Assembly: GCF_031010175.1 (NCBI RefSeq)
Contig: NZ_JAUAMB010000005.1
Coordinates: 1 to 64,000 of the forward strand
Length of the DNA stretch: 64,000 bases
From: Halomonas sp. SpR1
Lineage (GTDB): Bacteria; Pseudomonadota; Gammaproteobacteria; Pseudomonadales; Halomonadaceae
Direction: 5' to 3'
The notes under the pieces are model-generated. The model did not search any database and was not told the DNA's origin. It saw only the letters and a program-made list of their open reading frames with translations. The translations under genes and the position numbers were made by a program. Below, piece after piece: positions 56,224-64,000 of the stretch (within the stretch, counting starts at the first letter, position 1; each line of letters starts with the position of its first letter).

Positions 56224-57909
56224 ATGTCTGCTTTCGATCATCGCAAATATCGTCCTGCGCCCCGCGTGCCTGCCTTCAACCGCCAATGGCCGGATCGTGA
56301 CCTGGATCACGCCCCGATCTGGGTGAGCGAAGACCTACGCGATGGCAATCAGGCGCTGCTTGAGCCGATGACCGTTGAGCAGAAGCAGCGTTTCTGGCAG
56401 CAGATCGTTAAAGTGGGCATTAAAGAAGTCATGGTCGGCTTTCCTTCGGCCAGCCAGCCCGATTACGACTTCGTGCGCTGGCTGATCGAAGAGGATCAGA
56501 TTCCTGACGATGTGACTATTGCGGTACTCGTGCAGTGCCGTGAACACCTGATCGAAAAGACCTTTGCCTCCTTGGTAGGCGCCAGGCGCGCTATTGTTCA
56601 CCTATATAACTCCACCTCGACCATTCAGCGCGAACGCGTGTTCGAAATGGATCGCGCTGGAATTGTCGATATCGCTGTGCAAGGGGCCACCTGGGTCAAA
56701 ACCTACGCCGACAAGTACCCCGACATTGAGTGGTGTTTCGAGTATACCCCAGAGAGTTTTTCCAGCACCGAGATCGATTTCTCGCTGGAGATCTGCGAAG
56801 CGGTGATGGATGTCTGGCAGCCAACGCCAGAGAACAAGTGCATTCTCAATCTACCCACCACCGTGGAAGTGGCCGGGCCGCACCACCACGCCGACCAGAT
56901 TGAGTACTTCTGTCAGAACATCAGCCGCCGTGACAGCGTGATTATCTCGGTGCACACCCATAATGACCGGGGTGGCGCCGTCGCCTCCGCTGAGCTCGCC
57001 CTGCTGGCGGGAGCCGAACGGGTGGAAGGCACCCTGCTGGGCAACGGCGAGCGTACCGGCAATATGGATATCGTCACCCTGGCCATGAACCTTTATAGCC
57101 AAGGCATCGATCCGCAACTGGATCTCTCCAACCCCGATGAAATCATTCAGGTGGTTCACGAGTGCACCGGTATTACCATGCATCCCCGCCACCCCTGGGT
57201 GGGCGAAATGGTATATACCGCCTTCTCGGGCAGCCACCAGGATGCGATTCGTAAGTCCCTCAAGCATCAAAAGCCCGACGAGCCGTGGCAAGTGGCGTAT
57301 CTGCCCATCGACCCCCACGACATCGGCCGCGACTACCAGGCGGTGATTCGCGTCAACAGTCAATCCGGCAAAGGCGGTATGGCCTTCCTGCTGGAGCGCG
57401 ATTACGGCATTAATCTGCCCCGCTGGATGATGCTCGCCTTGGCGCCTTACGTGCAGCAGGAGAGCGAACGGCGCGCCAGCGAGCTCTCCAGCGAAATGAT
57501 TCGTCAGGTGATGTTCAATCATTTCACTCAAGAGGCACCGCTCACGCTTATCGACTACCGGCTTTCCAAAGGTCAGCAGGAAGGCATTGAGGTCACACTG
57601 CAACGGGGTAACGAAACGCTGCGCCTCTCTGGCAAAGGTAACGGCGCCATGTCCGCGTTTACCGATGCATGGCAACGCCACTCCGGCACCAGCGTGGGAA
57701 TTATCGATTACAGCGAGCACTCACTGGGAGCCAGCAGTGAAGCCAATGCCATCGCCTTCGTCCAGCTCAATATCGATGGCCAGAGGCTCTGCGCGGTGGC
57801 CGAAGATAGCGACACCGTAAGTGCGTCGCTCAAAGCGCTGCTGTCAGGCATTAACTCAACCCTAACAATGGAAAAACGTCAGCAAAAAGAAGCTGCTGCC
57901 GAAGCGTGA
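56224..57909 (+). CDS. leuA: 2-isopropylmalate synthase
   Basis: 561 residues, the long alpha-IPMS type found in Pseudomonas. The catalytic DLRDGNQALLEPM and the metal motif HTHNDRGGAVASAEL are clear; the C-terminal third (about 430-550) is the leucine-binding regulatory domain. It condenses acetyl-CoA with 2-ketoisovalerate. Two copies of TTCAGGAAG (56192-56200 and 56209-56217) precede the start; the nearer one is the ribosome site. No leader peptide was identified. Confidence 0.97.
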   Translation: MSAFDHRKYRPAPRVPAFNRQWPDRDLDHAPIWVSEDLRDGNQALLEPMTVEQKQRFWQQIVKVGIKEVMVGFPSASQPDYDFVRWLIEEDQIPDDVTIAVLVQCREHLIEKTFASLVGARRAIVHLYNSTSTIQRERVFEMDRAGIVDIAVQGATWVKTYADKYPDIEWCFEYTPESFSSTEIDFSLEICEAVMDVWQPTPENKCILNLPTTVEVAGPHHHADQIEYFCQNISRRDSVIISVHTHNDRGGAVASAELALLAGAERVEGTLLGNGERTGNMDIVTLAMNLYSQGIDPQLDLSNPDEIIQVVHECTGITMHPRHPWVGEMVYTAFSGSHQDAIRKSLKHQKPDEPWQVAYLPIDPHDIGRDYQAVIRVNSQSGKGGMAFLLERDYGINLPRWMMLALAPYVQQESERRASELSSEMIRQVMFNHFTQEAPLTLIDYRLSKGQQEGIEVTLQRGNETLRLSGKGNGAMSAFTDAWQRHSGTSVGIIDYSEHSLGASSEANAIAFVQLNIDGQRLCAVAEDSDTVSASLKALLSGINSTLTMEKRQQKEAAAEA

Positions 57910-57927
57910 GCGTCGAAGATTAACAGC

Positions 57928-58269
57928 CTAATCAGCACACTCAATACACTTCAGCACTAACGGATCCCAGGTGAGGCGTTTGGCTCCAATCCACTCGCCG
58001 CACTCGATACACTCACCGAAGCTTTCACTCTCAATGCGCTGCAGGGCCGCGGCAATTTGCTTTAGCTTTAGCTGGCGGCGCTGCTCGCCTGCTTTGGCCA
58101 TCGCCTGCCCCTGCATCGCATCCATGCGCGACAGCCGACCCACCGACGTTTGATCCAGCATCACCGTATCCCGGGAGTCTTCACTGCTGGCGCTCTCCTC
58201 CCGGAGCGTGGCATCAAGGGTCAGCAATTTCTCACGGATAACGGCTATATCCACCTCTGGGTGATTCAT
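57928..58269 (-). CDS. TraR/DksA-type zinc-finger protein
   Basis: 113 residues. An N-terminal alpha-helical part (about 5-85) ends in a C4 zinc finger, CIECGEWIGAKR...LKCIEC. It is shorter than DksA (151) and lacks the DxxDxA tip of true DksA, so it is a DksA-like paralogue of uncertain function that may act on the RNA polymerase secondary channel. GGAGG precedes the start. Convergent with leuA, 18 bp apart. Confidence 0.88.
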   Translation of the reverse strand: MNHPEVDIAVIREKLLTLDATLREESASSEDSRDTVMLDQTSVGRLSRMDAMQGQAMAKAGEQRRQLKLKQIAAALQRIESESFGECIECGEWIGAKRLTWDPLVLKCIECAD

Positions 58270-58335
58270 CTGCGCCTCCAGTTAGCCTACAATCGTTAAC
58301 CTACTAATTTGTTTGATCGCGTAAGGGACTATTCG

Positions 58336-59532
58336 ATGGGCTATCGCACCCTGCTGCGCGATCACCGCAGCGTACTTAGTATCGCTTTTCTAGCGATGTT
58401 TAGCTCAAGCCTCGGGCAGAGCTACTTTATTGGCCTTTTTCAAGCGCCTCTTTCAGACAGTCTCGGGCTCAGCGTTGGCCAGTTCGGCACTGCCTATGCC
58501 GTGGTTACCCTAATAGCGGGGTTCTGCATGCTGCGCTTTGGGCCTACCATTGACTGGATTAACCCCCGGCGCTTTGCGGCCATCGTTTTGACGCTGCTAT
58601 TAACCGGCGTTGTGCTGCTTACCTTATCGCCCTGGTGGTGGCTGGGGATAGTCGGCCTTGGGATAGTGCGGCTATGTGGCCAGGGTATGTTGACCCATTT
58701 AGGTAACACCCTCGCTGCCCGAGAGTTTTCCACCATGCGCGGCCGTGCCATTGGGCTGGCGAACCTGGGAATTCCGCTGGGTGAAGCGCTGCTGCCCCCC
58801 TTGGTGGCTGCTGCGCTCATCTGGAGCAGCTGGCAAACATTCTGGTGGCTGATGTGTGGCATCATCGCCCTGCCTTGGCTGTGGCTGCTGCTCAAAGCGC
58901 CATGGCCCAGCGCACCGGGCATTAAACCGACCAAACAAACGCCCCACGGCCCTCGCCCCTTTCGTGAAAAACGCTTTTGGCTGCTCATGCCACTGCTCAT
59001 GGCGCTCCCCATTACCATGACGGGCCTGTTTATTTATCAAGCCCAGTTAACCGACGCCCTTGATAGTTCGTTGGCCGTGTATGCCCTGGCGCTGACCGGC
59101 ATGGGAATCGCCAAACTACCCGGCGCCCTCCTTGGAGGACGCTGGGTAGATAAACTGGGGCCCGTGAAGCTCGCACGTCTGTACCTGTTGCCCTACGCCA
59201 TCGCTATGCTAATGGCGCTAACCATCGGCGGTAATATCAGTATTTGGGCGCTGATGGTAGGCGGTGGGTTGGCCATGGGCGCACAGGAGCTAATTGCCTC
59301 TGGCCTGTTGATTAAGCTATGGGGGGCTGAGCATCTGGGTCGGGTACGTTCCGCGCTTAGCGCTGCCATGGTGTTCTCCACCGGCATCGCGCCTGCGGTG
59401 CTGGGGTTAGCCATCAGCGCAGGCGCTCCGTTTCATGCACTTCTATTGGGCATGCTAGGGTTTATCATCGCCGGTTGGCTGCTGGCCCAGCGCGTACTGC
59501 GGGAAGCATCCAACATCACCGCTGAGCAGTAA
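58336..59532 (+). CDS. Major facilitator superfamily transporter
   Basis: 398 residues from the ATG at 58336 (AAGGG upstream); an upstream TTG at 58309 is less likely. Twelve predicted helices in two halves, with LRFGPTIDWINPRRF and GGRWVDKLGPVKLAR at the loop 2-3 and 8-9 positions that hold the MFS motif. The substrate cannot be named. Divergent from the zinc-finger gene. Confidence 0.88.
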   Translation: MGYRTLLRDHRSVLSIAFLAMFSSSLGQSYFIGLFQAPLSDSLGLSVGQFGTAYAVVTLIAGFCMLRFGPTIDWINPRRFAAIVLTLLLTGVVLLTLSPWWWLGIVGLGIVRLCGQGMLTHLGNTLAAREFSTMRGRAIGLANLGIPLGEALLPPLVAAALIWSSWQTFWWLMCGIIALPWLWLLLKAPWPSAPGIKPTKQTPHGPRPFREKRFWLLMPLLMALPITMTGLFIYQAQLTDALDSSLAVYALALTGMGIAKLPGALLGGRWVDKLGPVKLARLYLLPYAIAMLMALTIGGNISIWALMVGGGLAMGAQELIASGLLIKLWGAEHLGRVRSALSAAMVFSTGIAPAVLGLAISAGAPFHALLLGMLGFIIAGWLLAQRVLREASNITAEQ

Positions 59533-59541
59533 ATGCCTCCG

Positions 59542-60396
59542 TCAGCGCAAAATCAACACCGGTAACTGCGCTTTACGCAACATCGTGGTGGTGGTACTGC
59601 CGACTAACAGGTGGCGAATCCGCGAGTGGCCATAGGCCCCCATCACCAGCATATCGATATCGTGCTCTTGCTTATAGGTACGCAGCGTCTCTTCCACCTC
59701 GCCTGCGCGTATGGCCCCTTCCGCAGTGTGCCCCGCTTCACGCAGGGTTTCCAGTGCCCAGGTTAGCTGCGAGCGGTTTTCAGCGGTTTCCGCGCCGACA
59801 ATCACCACGTGGCAGGTGGCTCCCTCAAACAGGGGGCTTTTGGCCAGCATTTCGACGCCTTTTCGGGCCGTGTTACTGCCGTCGAACGCCATCATCACGT
59901 TGTGCGGTTGAGTAAACTGTTTGGGCACCATAAGAATCGGTCGGTGCATTTCCCGCACCACGCGCTCAAGGTTGGAACCTAAATGGCCGCTGGCCTGGTG
60001 CGCCGTCTCACCACGCTTGCCTACCACCAAAAGCCGTACGTCTTTTTCGTTCTCGACCAGGGTTTCTACCAGGGTGCCATTGCGTTGCAAGCATAGAGGG
60101 TCAGCAATACCAGCGTTGACCGCACGCTCCTTGGCGGCATCCAACAGCAGGCGGCCGCGTTCACGGGAAACCTTGGCATGCTGCTCTTCAATGCCGGAGA
60201 GTTTTTCCAGCAGATGTTCCCGGGTTCCTAAGCCTAAATTACCGGTTAAATCGGGTTCGGCCACCTGGGCGTGGTTATCCACGGTATGAATATAACTGAG
60301 CGGTGCATCCAGTGCTTTGGCAGCCCATACTGCGTAATCACACACACCTTCTGAAAACTGAGAACTATCGATAGCTGCCAACACGCGATCTGACAT
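59542..60396 (-). CDS. Tandem-domain universal stress protein
   Basis: 284 residues with two Usp domains (about 1-150 and 155-284). The second has the ATP-binding GAYGHSRIRHLLVGSTT; the first has the related GKRGETAHQASGHLGSN. Layout resembles the UspE group. Likely cytosolic stress and starvation role. AAGGAG precedes the start. It is convergent with the MFS gene. Confidence 0.9.
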   Translation of the reverse strand: MSDRVLAAIDSSQFSEGVCDYAVWAAKALDAPLSYIHTVDNHAQVAEPDLTGNLGLGTREHLLEKLSGIEEQHAKVSRERGRLLLDAAKERAVNAGIADPLCLQRNGTLVETLVENEKDVRLLVVGKRGETAHQASGHLGSNLERVVREMHRPILMVPKQFTQPHNVMMAFDGSNTARKGVEMLAKSPLFEGATCHVVIVGAETAENRSQLTWALETLREAGHTAEGAIRAGEVEETLRTYKQEHDIDMLVMGAYGHSRIRHLLVGSTTTTMLRKAQLPVLILR

Positions 60397-60566
60397 GGGT
60401 TACTTCTCCTTGAGCGGGTGCATCAACGTTATTGTTATTCTCTTCCTTTTCTACACGAACTCATTGACCAGCGACAGCCTAAAACGTTCTTTCATGCAAT
60501 TCTGACGCGATAAAATGTGCATGCTAGACTTAGCAGCCTATTTAAGTAAGCACCAATGGGGGACGC

Positions 60567-60953
60567 ATGGGGTATGGTCTAACAAGCGTGCTGTTAGTCG
60601 CGCTTGGTGGTGCGCTAGGTGGCATGGGGCGGTTTGCAATCTCCAATCTAATGGCCCGTCATTTTGGCAAGGCTTTCCCCTGGGGCACCTTGGCAGTTAA
60701 CGCCAGCGGCGCCTTTTTTGCCGGGTGGCTGCTCGGCAGTCAAGGGCTAGCCAGCCTCCCCTCGCCTTTATGGCTCTTCACCGTGGCTGGCCTGCTGGGC
60801 GGCTATACCACCGTTTCCTCTTTTAGCTTACAAACCCTTGAGCTTTGGCAGGGCGGTCAGGCACTTCGTGCTGCGATTAACGTAGGTGCCACACTGCTAT
60901 TGGGCTTGGCGATGGTCGCTTTGGGCTGGATGGTATCGGGGGGCTCGCTATGA
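60567..60953 (+). CDS. crcB: Fluoride ion channel CrcB/Fluc, first subunit
   Basis: 128 residues, four helices. GGALGGMGRF in TM1, FPWGTLAVNASG in TM2 and GGYTTVSSFSLQ in TM3 are Fluc signatures. The first of the two pore Phe-box residues (TTFS) is Val here (TTVS); the second is kept. It exports fluoride passively as a dual-topology dimer. GGGGGA precedes the ATG. The stop overlaps the second crcB (ATGA). No fluoride riboswitch was found upstream. Confidence 0.93.
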   Translation: MGYGLTSVLLVALGGALGGMGRFAISNLMARHFGKAFPWGTLAVNASGAFFAGWLLGSQGLASLPSPLWLFTVAGLLGGYTTVSSFSLQTLELWQGGQALRAAINVGATLLLGLAMVALGWMVSGGSL

Positions 60954-61336
60954 GTGCATGGAAAGCCTATTTAGCTGTAGGGTTAGGTAGTGGACTGGGC
61001 AGCGTGCTGCGCTATAGCGTTTCACTGCTCTCCCAGGCGGCGCTGGGGGGGTATTTTCCCTGGGGTACACTCATCGTCAACGTACTGGGCTCCTGCCTGA
61101 TTGGCTGGCTGGCCGCGACTATCTCGCGCTTCCCACACGGCCAGTTGGCGCCGTTACAGCCATTACTGGTCGCTGGCTTTTGCGGCGGTTTTACCACCTT
61201 TTCACTGTTTAGCTTAGAGACATTACATCTGGTGCAGTTAGGCCAACCATGGATAGCGCTGGTTTATATTGTGGTTAGCCTGCCCCTTTGGTTGGGCGCC
61301 GCCGTGGTGGGTGAGCGCATAGCGCTTTATCGCTAG
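60950..61336 (+). CDS. crcB: Fluoride ion channel CrcB/Fluc, second subunit
   Basis: 128 residues, four helices. GLGSGLGSVLRY, FPWGTLIVNVLGS and GGFTTFSLFSLE are present, with both Phe-box residues intact. It is clearly diverged from the preceding crcB, so the two may form a heterodimer like the paired channels of Gram-positive bacteria (inference), or be independent homodimers. Translationally coupled to the first copy. Confidence 0.93.
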   Translation: MSAWKAYLAVGLGSGLGSVLRYSVSLLSQAALGGYFPWGTLIVNVLGSCLIGWLAATISRFPHGQLAPLQPLLVAGFCGGFTTFSLFSLETLHLVQLGQPWIALVYIVVSLPLWLGAAVVGERIALYR

Positions 61337-61396
61337 CAAGCCAGTATGAATACACAACAGTCTTAATAGATAACCGTCGGCCACAGGATTAGCCAG

Positions 61397-62356
61397 ATGC
61401 GCGATCAAATGGAAAAGCATCAGTCTTGGCTCTACCTACTATTCATTGGTTTGGGGTTGGCGCTAGGCGTCGAGGCGCCGATATTTGCTGGGCAGCTCGA
61501 ACGGCTGCTTTGGCCACTGCTCGGCCTACTGCTCTACGCTACCTTTACCCAGATCCCACTGCTACGTATTGCCAGTAGCTTTAAAGACACACGCTTTATG
61601 GCAGCGCTAATGGTCGGTAACTTTATCGCCATTCCCGCCTTTTTAGCGCTTTTGGTTCTTTGGCTGCCGCTCTCTCCTGCAGTATTGGCTGGCGTTTTAC
61701 TGGTACTGCTGGTGCCCTGTACCGATTGGTTTATTACTTTCACGCACTTAGGTAAAGGGGATACTGCCCGGGCCGTTGCCGCCGCTCCGTTACTGCTGCT
61801 GGTTCAGATGGTCGCGTTACCGATTTATCTGTGGCTGTTTTTAGGCAGTGAGTGGTTTCAGCTGACACTTTCGACCGAGCTGCTCAGCGCTTTTGCGGGG
61901 CTTATCCTTACGCCCTTAGCGCTAGCCTGGTTAACCGAATACACCGCCCAACGACATAAAGTAGTTGAACGTAGCGTACATAACCTGGGGTTACTGCCGG
62001 TACCTTTATTGGCGTTAGTGGTGTTCATCATCGCTGCTTCGCAAATTAATACGGTGCTGGGACTTAGCCAGGTATTAGTTCAGGTAGTGTTTATTTTTAT
62101 CGGCTTTTTACTCTTTGCAGCGCTGTTGGGTAAGGGGCTTGGCAAACTATTCAAACTGCCAACCGCTAGCGCCCGAACCCTGGCGTTTAGTTTTGGTACG
62201 CGTAACTCTTTTGTGATGCTGCCCATTGCCCTGACACTGCCTAACGCCTGGCAGGCAGCGGTCGTGGTGGTGGTGTTTCAATCTCTGGTAGAGCTATTTG
62301 GCATGGTGGCGTTCTTACGCTGGGTGCCTAGCAAGCTATTGCCAGCGCATACATAG
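61397..62356 (+). CDS. ACR3/bile acid:sodium symporter-superfamily transporter (arsenic resistance type)
   Basis: 319 residues, about ten helices. LYATFTQIPL, the VPCTDWFITFTHLGKGD segment and SFGTRNSFVMLPIAL fit the SBF fold as annotated for ACR3-like arsenic proteins. The PCTDW motif differs from the canonical ACR3 PC.AMV, so arsenite transport is uncertain. No arsR or arsC gene is adjacent. It lies 60 bp after crcB and may be co-transcribed. Confidence 0.75.
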   Translation: MRDQMEKHQSWLYLLFIGLGLALGVEAPIFAGQLERLLWPLLGLLLYATFTQIPLLRIASSFKDTRFMAALMVGNFIAIPAFLALLVLWLPLSPAVLAGVLLVLLVPCTDWFITFTHLGKGDTARAVAAAPLLLLVQMVALPIYLWLFLGSEWFQLTLSTELLSAFAGLILTPLALAWLTEYTAQRHKVVERSVHNLGLLPVPLLALVVFIIAASQINTVLGLSQVLVQVVFIFIGFLLFAALLGKGLGKLFKLPTASARTLAFSFGTRNSFVMLPIALTLPNAWQAAVVVVVFQSLVELFGMVAFLRWVPSKLLPAHT

Positions 62357-62694
62357 TTATTCTCTATAGCGTCTATGGCCCAGTGGCTCCAGGGTGCCAA
62401 TAGATCTTTAATCTGCTAACATTACGGATGCGATTCCTGGCTACTAGACTTCTCTATTGAAGGCTTTCGCTGTCGATTGAACTCATCAACAGGATCATAA
62501 ACCATGCCACACCAACTCTCAGGGTTGATGACTCCACCCTAGCTCTTTGCCTGACATTTATGCACACCGTCTGATTGCTTCTCATGCCTAAACACATGAA
62601 AAACAATCGGCTACTCATTGGCAAATGCAATAAGTGCTGGCAACGATGACTACTGACCCACCCTGAGCTTTGTTTGAATAGCAGACAGAAAGTG
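62357..62694. other. Upstream part of the cfa leader gap
   Basis: No gene was recognised in the 389-bp gap between the ACR3-like gene and cfa. Small open stretches are short and lack ribosome sites. The gap ends with the hairpin at 62695-62722. It probably contains the cfa promoter and a long 5' untranslated region. Confidence 0.4.
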
Positions 62695-62722
62695 CTTACC
62701 CCTTGATCGGTAAGTTTTTTTT
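62695..62722 (+). terminator. Intrinsic-terminator-like hairpin in the cfa leader
   Basis: CTTACC (62695-62700) pairs with GGTAAG (62709-62714) around loop CCTTGATC, followed by eight Ts (62715-62722). It ends 23 nt before the cfa start. It may end a short upstream RNA or attenuate cfa transcription; the stem is only 6-7 bp. Confidence 0.6.
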
Positions 62723-62745
62723 AATCTTCAAACAGGGCTACTGCA

Positions 62746-63903
62746 TTGCAAAATTTCCCCCTCCCCCATACGGCATTCTTCGACGAAACCTCCTCCTCCC
62801 AGCGATTTGTGGCTAGCCTGCTTGAAAAAGCAGATATTCAGATCAATGGTGATCGTCCCTGGGATATACAGCTAAATGCCCATGGGGTAATAGAAGACGC
62901 CTTAGCAAGAGGCAATCTCGGCCTCGGCGAGCGTTATATGGACGGTGATTGGGACGCTGAACACCTCGATGAGTTCTTTTTCAAACTGATGCGTGCACGG
63001 CTGCCAGATCAGGTCAATCACAGCAAGTTGGTATTTCACCACCTAAAAACACGCTTAGTTAACTTACAAACCGCTAAGCGTGCGTTTCAGGTAGGCGAAG
63101 CGCATTATGACCTTGGCAACGATTTTTACGCGGCCATGCTAGATAAGCGTATGACCTACACCTGCGGCTACTGGAAAGATGCCCAAACCCTGGACGAAGC
63201 GCAGGAAGCAAAGCTGGATCTTATCTGCCGCAAGCTTGAGCTAAAACCCGGCATGCGCGTGCTGGATATCGGCTGCGGTTGGGGTAGTTTTATGGCCTAC
63301 GCCGCCGAATATTACGGCGTTGAGTGCGTAGGATTGACCATCTCCAAAGAGCAAACCGAGTACGGCAAGCAGCTAATGCAGAGCGGGCTACCGGTTGAGT
63401 TCCGGCTAAAAGATTACCGCGATGAGACCGAGCAGTTTGATCGCATTGTGAGCGTTGGCATGTTCGAGCATGTTGGCCGCAAGAACTATCGCGAGTATAT
63501 GAAGGTAGCCAATCGCTGTTTAAAAGATGACGGCCTCTTCTTGCTGCATACCATTGGCAAAAATGTACGTAATACTTCCCCAGACCCCTGGATCGATAAA
63601 TATATTTTCCCCAATGGTGAATTGCCTGCGCTTGCCCAAGTGACCAACGCGGCAGAATCGCTGTTTGTGGTAGAGGATGTGCATAACTTTGGGGCGGATT
63701 ACGATCGTACGCTGATGGCTTGGCACAAAAATTTTGAAGACCGCTGGCCCCAATTTAAAGATCAGTTCAGCGAGCGCTTTTATCGTATGTGGCGCTACTA
63801 CCTACTGAGCTGCGCCGGTGCTTTCCGCGCGCGTGACATACAGCTTTGGCAATTCGTACTCAGTAAAAAGGGTGTTACCGGTGGCTACGAGCGCGTCAGC
63901 TAA
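62746..63903 (+). CDS. cfa: Cyclopropane-fatty-acyl-phospholipid synthase
   Basis: 385 residues, similar to E. coli Cfa (382). The N-terminal domain has ALARGNLGLGERYMDGDWD. The SAM motif is VLDIGCGWGSFMAYAA. Active-site residues include the Glu of FEHVGRKNY and the Cys of CAGAFRARDIQLWQ (bicarbonate site). It methylenates unsaturated membrane lipids, often on entry to stationary phase under RpoS, whose gene is in this window. The start is TTG with AGGG 8 nt upstream. Confidence 0.96.
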   Translation: MQNFPLPHTAFFDETSSSQRFVASLLEKADIQINGDRPWDIQLNAHGVIEDALARGNLGLGERYMDGDWDAEHLDEFFFKLMRARLPDQVNHSKLVFHHLKTRLVNLQTAKRAFQVGEAHYDLGNDFYAAMLDKRMTYTCGYWKDAQTLDEAQEAKLDLICRKLELKPGMRVLDIGCGWGSFMAYAAEYYGVECVGLTISKEQTEYGKQLMQSGLPVEFRLKDYRDETEQFDRIVSVGMFEHVGRKNYREYMKVANRCLKDDGLFLLHTIGKNVRNTSPDPWIDKYIFPNGELPALAQVTNAAESLFVVEDVHNFGADYDRTLMAWHKNFEDRWPQFKDQFSERFYRMWRYYLLSCAGAFRARDIQLWQFVLSKKGVTGGYERVS

Positions 63904-64000
63904 ATTGTTATCGATGCTTACGCTCAAAAATTCGCCACGACTCATATTTCGATAATTGGACTACATTAATGCATAACACCTTCACCCTATTTACATCCGA

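Noticed and set aside
56851-57720. 289-codon minus-strand frame within leuA
   Set aside because: Long antisense frame produced by the high-GC third-position bias of leuA; no family match.
60397-60566. Fluoride riboswitch before crcB
   Set aside because: The conserved crcB motif core could not be found in the 170-bp upstream region.
62583-62660. Short frame beginning around 62595 (MKNNRLLIGK...) in the cfa leader
   Set aside because: Fewer than 20 codons, no ribosome site and no recognisable similarity.

Overview
The window reads as a chromosomal segment of a halophilic gammaproteobacterium of the Halomonas type (inferred). Most of it is moderately GC-rich core genome. Gene order matches the Pseudomonas/Halomonas layout in several blocks: rpoD-dnaG-rpsU/tsaD/plsY/folB-folK/cca/apaH; apaG-rsmA-pdxA-surA-lptD divergent from amgK-murU; osmC-speD; and rpoS-nlpD-pcm-surE-truD-ispF-ispD-ftsB. 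No rRNA, tRNA or CRISPR array was seen.

Layout. 1-127 is the end of an IS3-family element running off the left edge. 224-8736 holds a DUF4168 secreted protein, an EamA transporter, a stand-alone EAL phosphodiesterase, mtgA, the formaldehyde-detoxification pair adhC-fghA, an exported metallo-beta-lactamase-fold hydrolase divergent from a LysR regulator, and L-serine deaminase. 8877-14285 is a conspicuously AT-rich block: mipA-response regulator-histidine kinase on the minus strand, divergent from dgkA and an EptA/MCR-type phosphoethanolamine transferase. Both promoters of this block carry the same GTAAGT direct repeats at an 11-bp period, placed 9 nt before the -10, which points to a self-contained lipid A modification regulon. 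14458-16879 encodes an orphan membrane protein and an AbgT transporter.

16976-38444 is the macromolecular-synthesis operon, folate genes, tRNA maturation, and the outer-membrane assembly cluster. It is interrupted by a small Tat-leader protein plus a GMC oxidoreductase inserted between apaH and apaG. MurNAc recycling (amgK-murU), speD and an LpxL-type acyltransferase follow. 38457-48337 has alr, the rpoS/nlpD/pcm/surE block with a DUF368 undecaprenyl-phosphate carrier inside it, and the isoprenoid and cell-division genes ispDF and ftsB.

48563-63903 holds an aldehyde dehydrogenase, an overlapping signalling operon (GAF-GAF hybrid kinase, REC-GGDEF-EAL protein, HexR), RidA, an Lrp regulator divergent from leuA, a DksA-like zinc-finger protein, an MFS carrier, a tandem Usp protein, two tandem fluoride channels, an ACR3/SBF transporter and cyclopropane fatty acid synthase.

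The intergenic DNA is unusually rich in short tandem repeats: 11 bp x4, 13 bp x8, 16 bp x3 and 26 bp x2. It also contains two copies, after rpoS and after hexR, of a structured interspersed repeat whose stems show compensatory base changes. These non-coding elements and the mipA/eptA regulon are the parts most worth following up.
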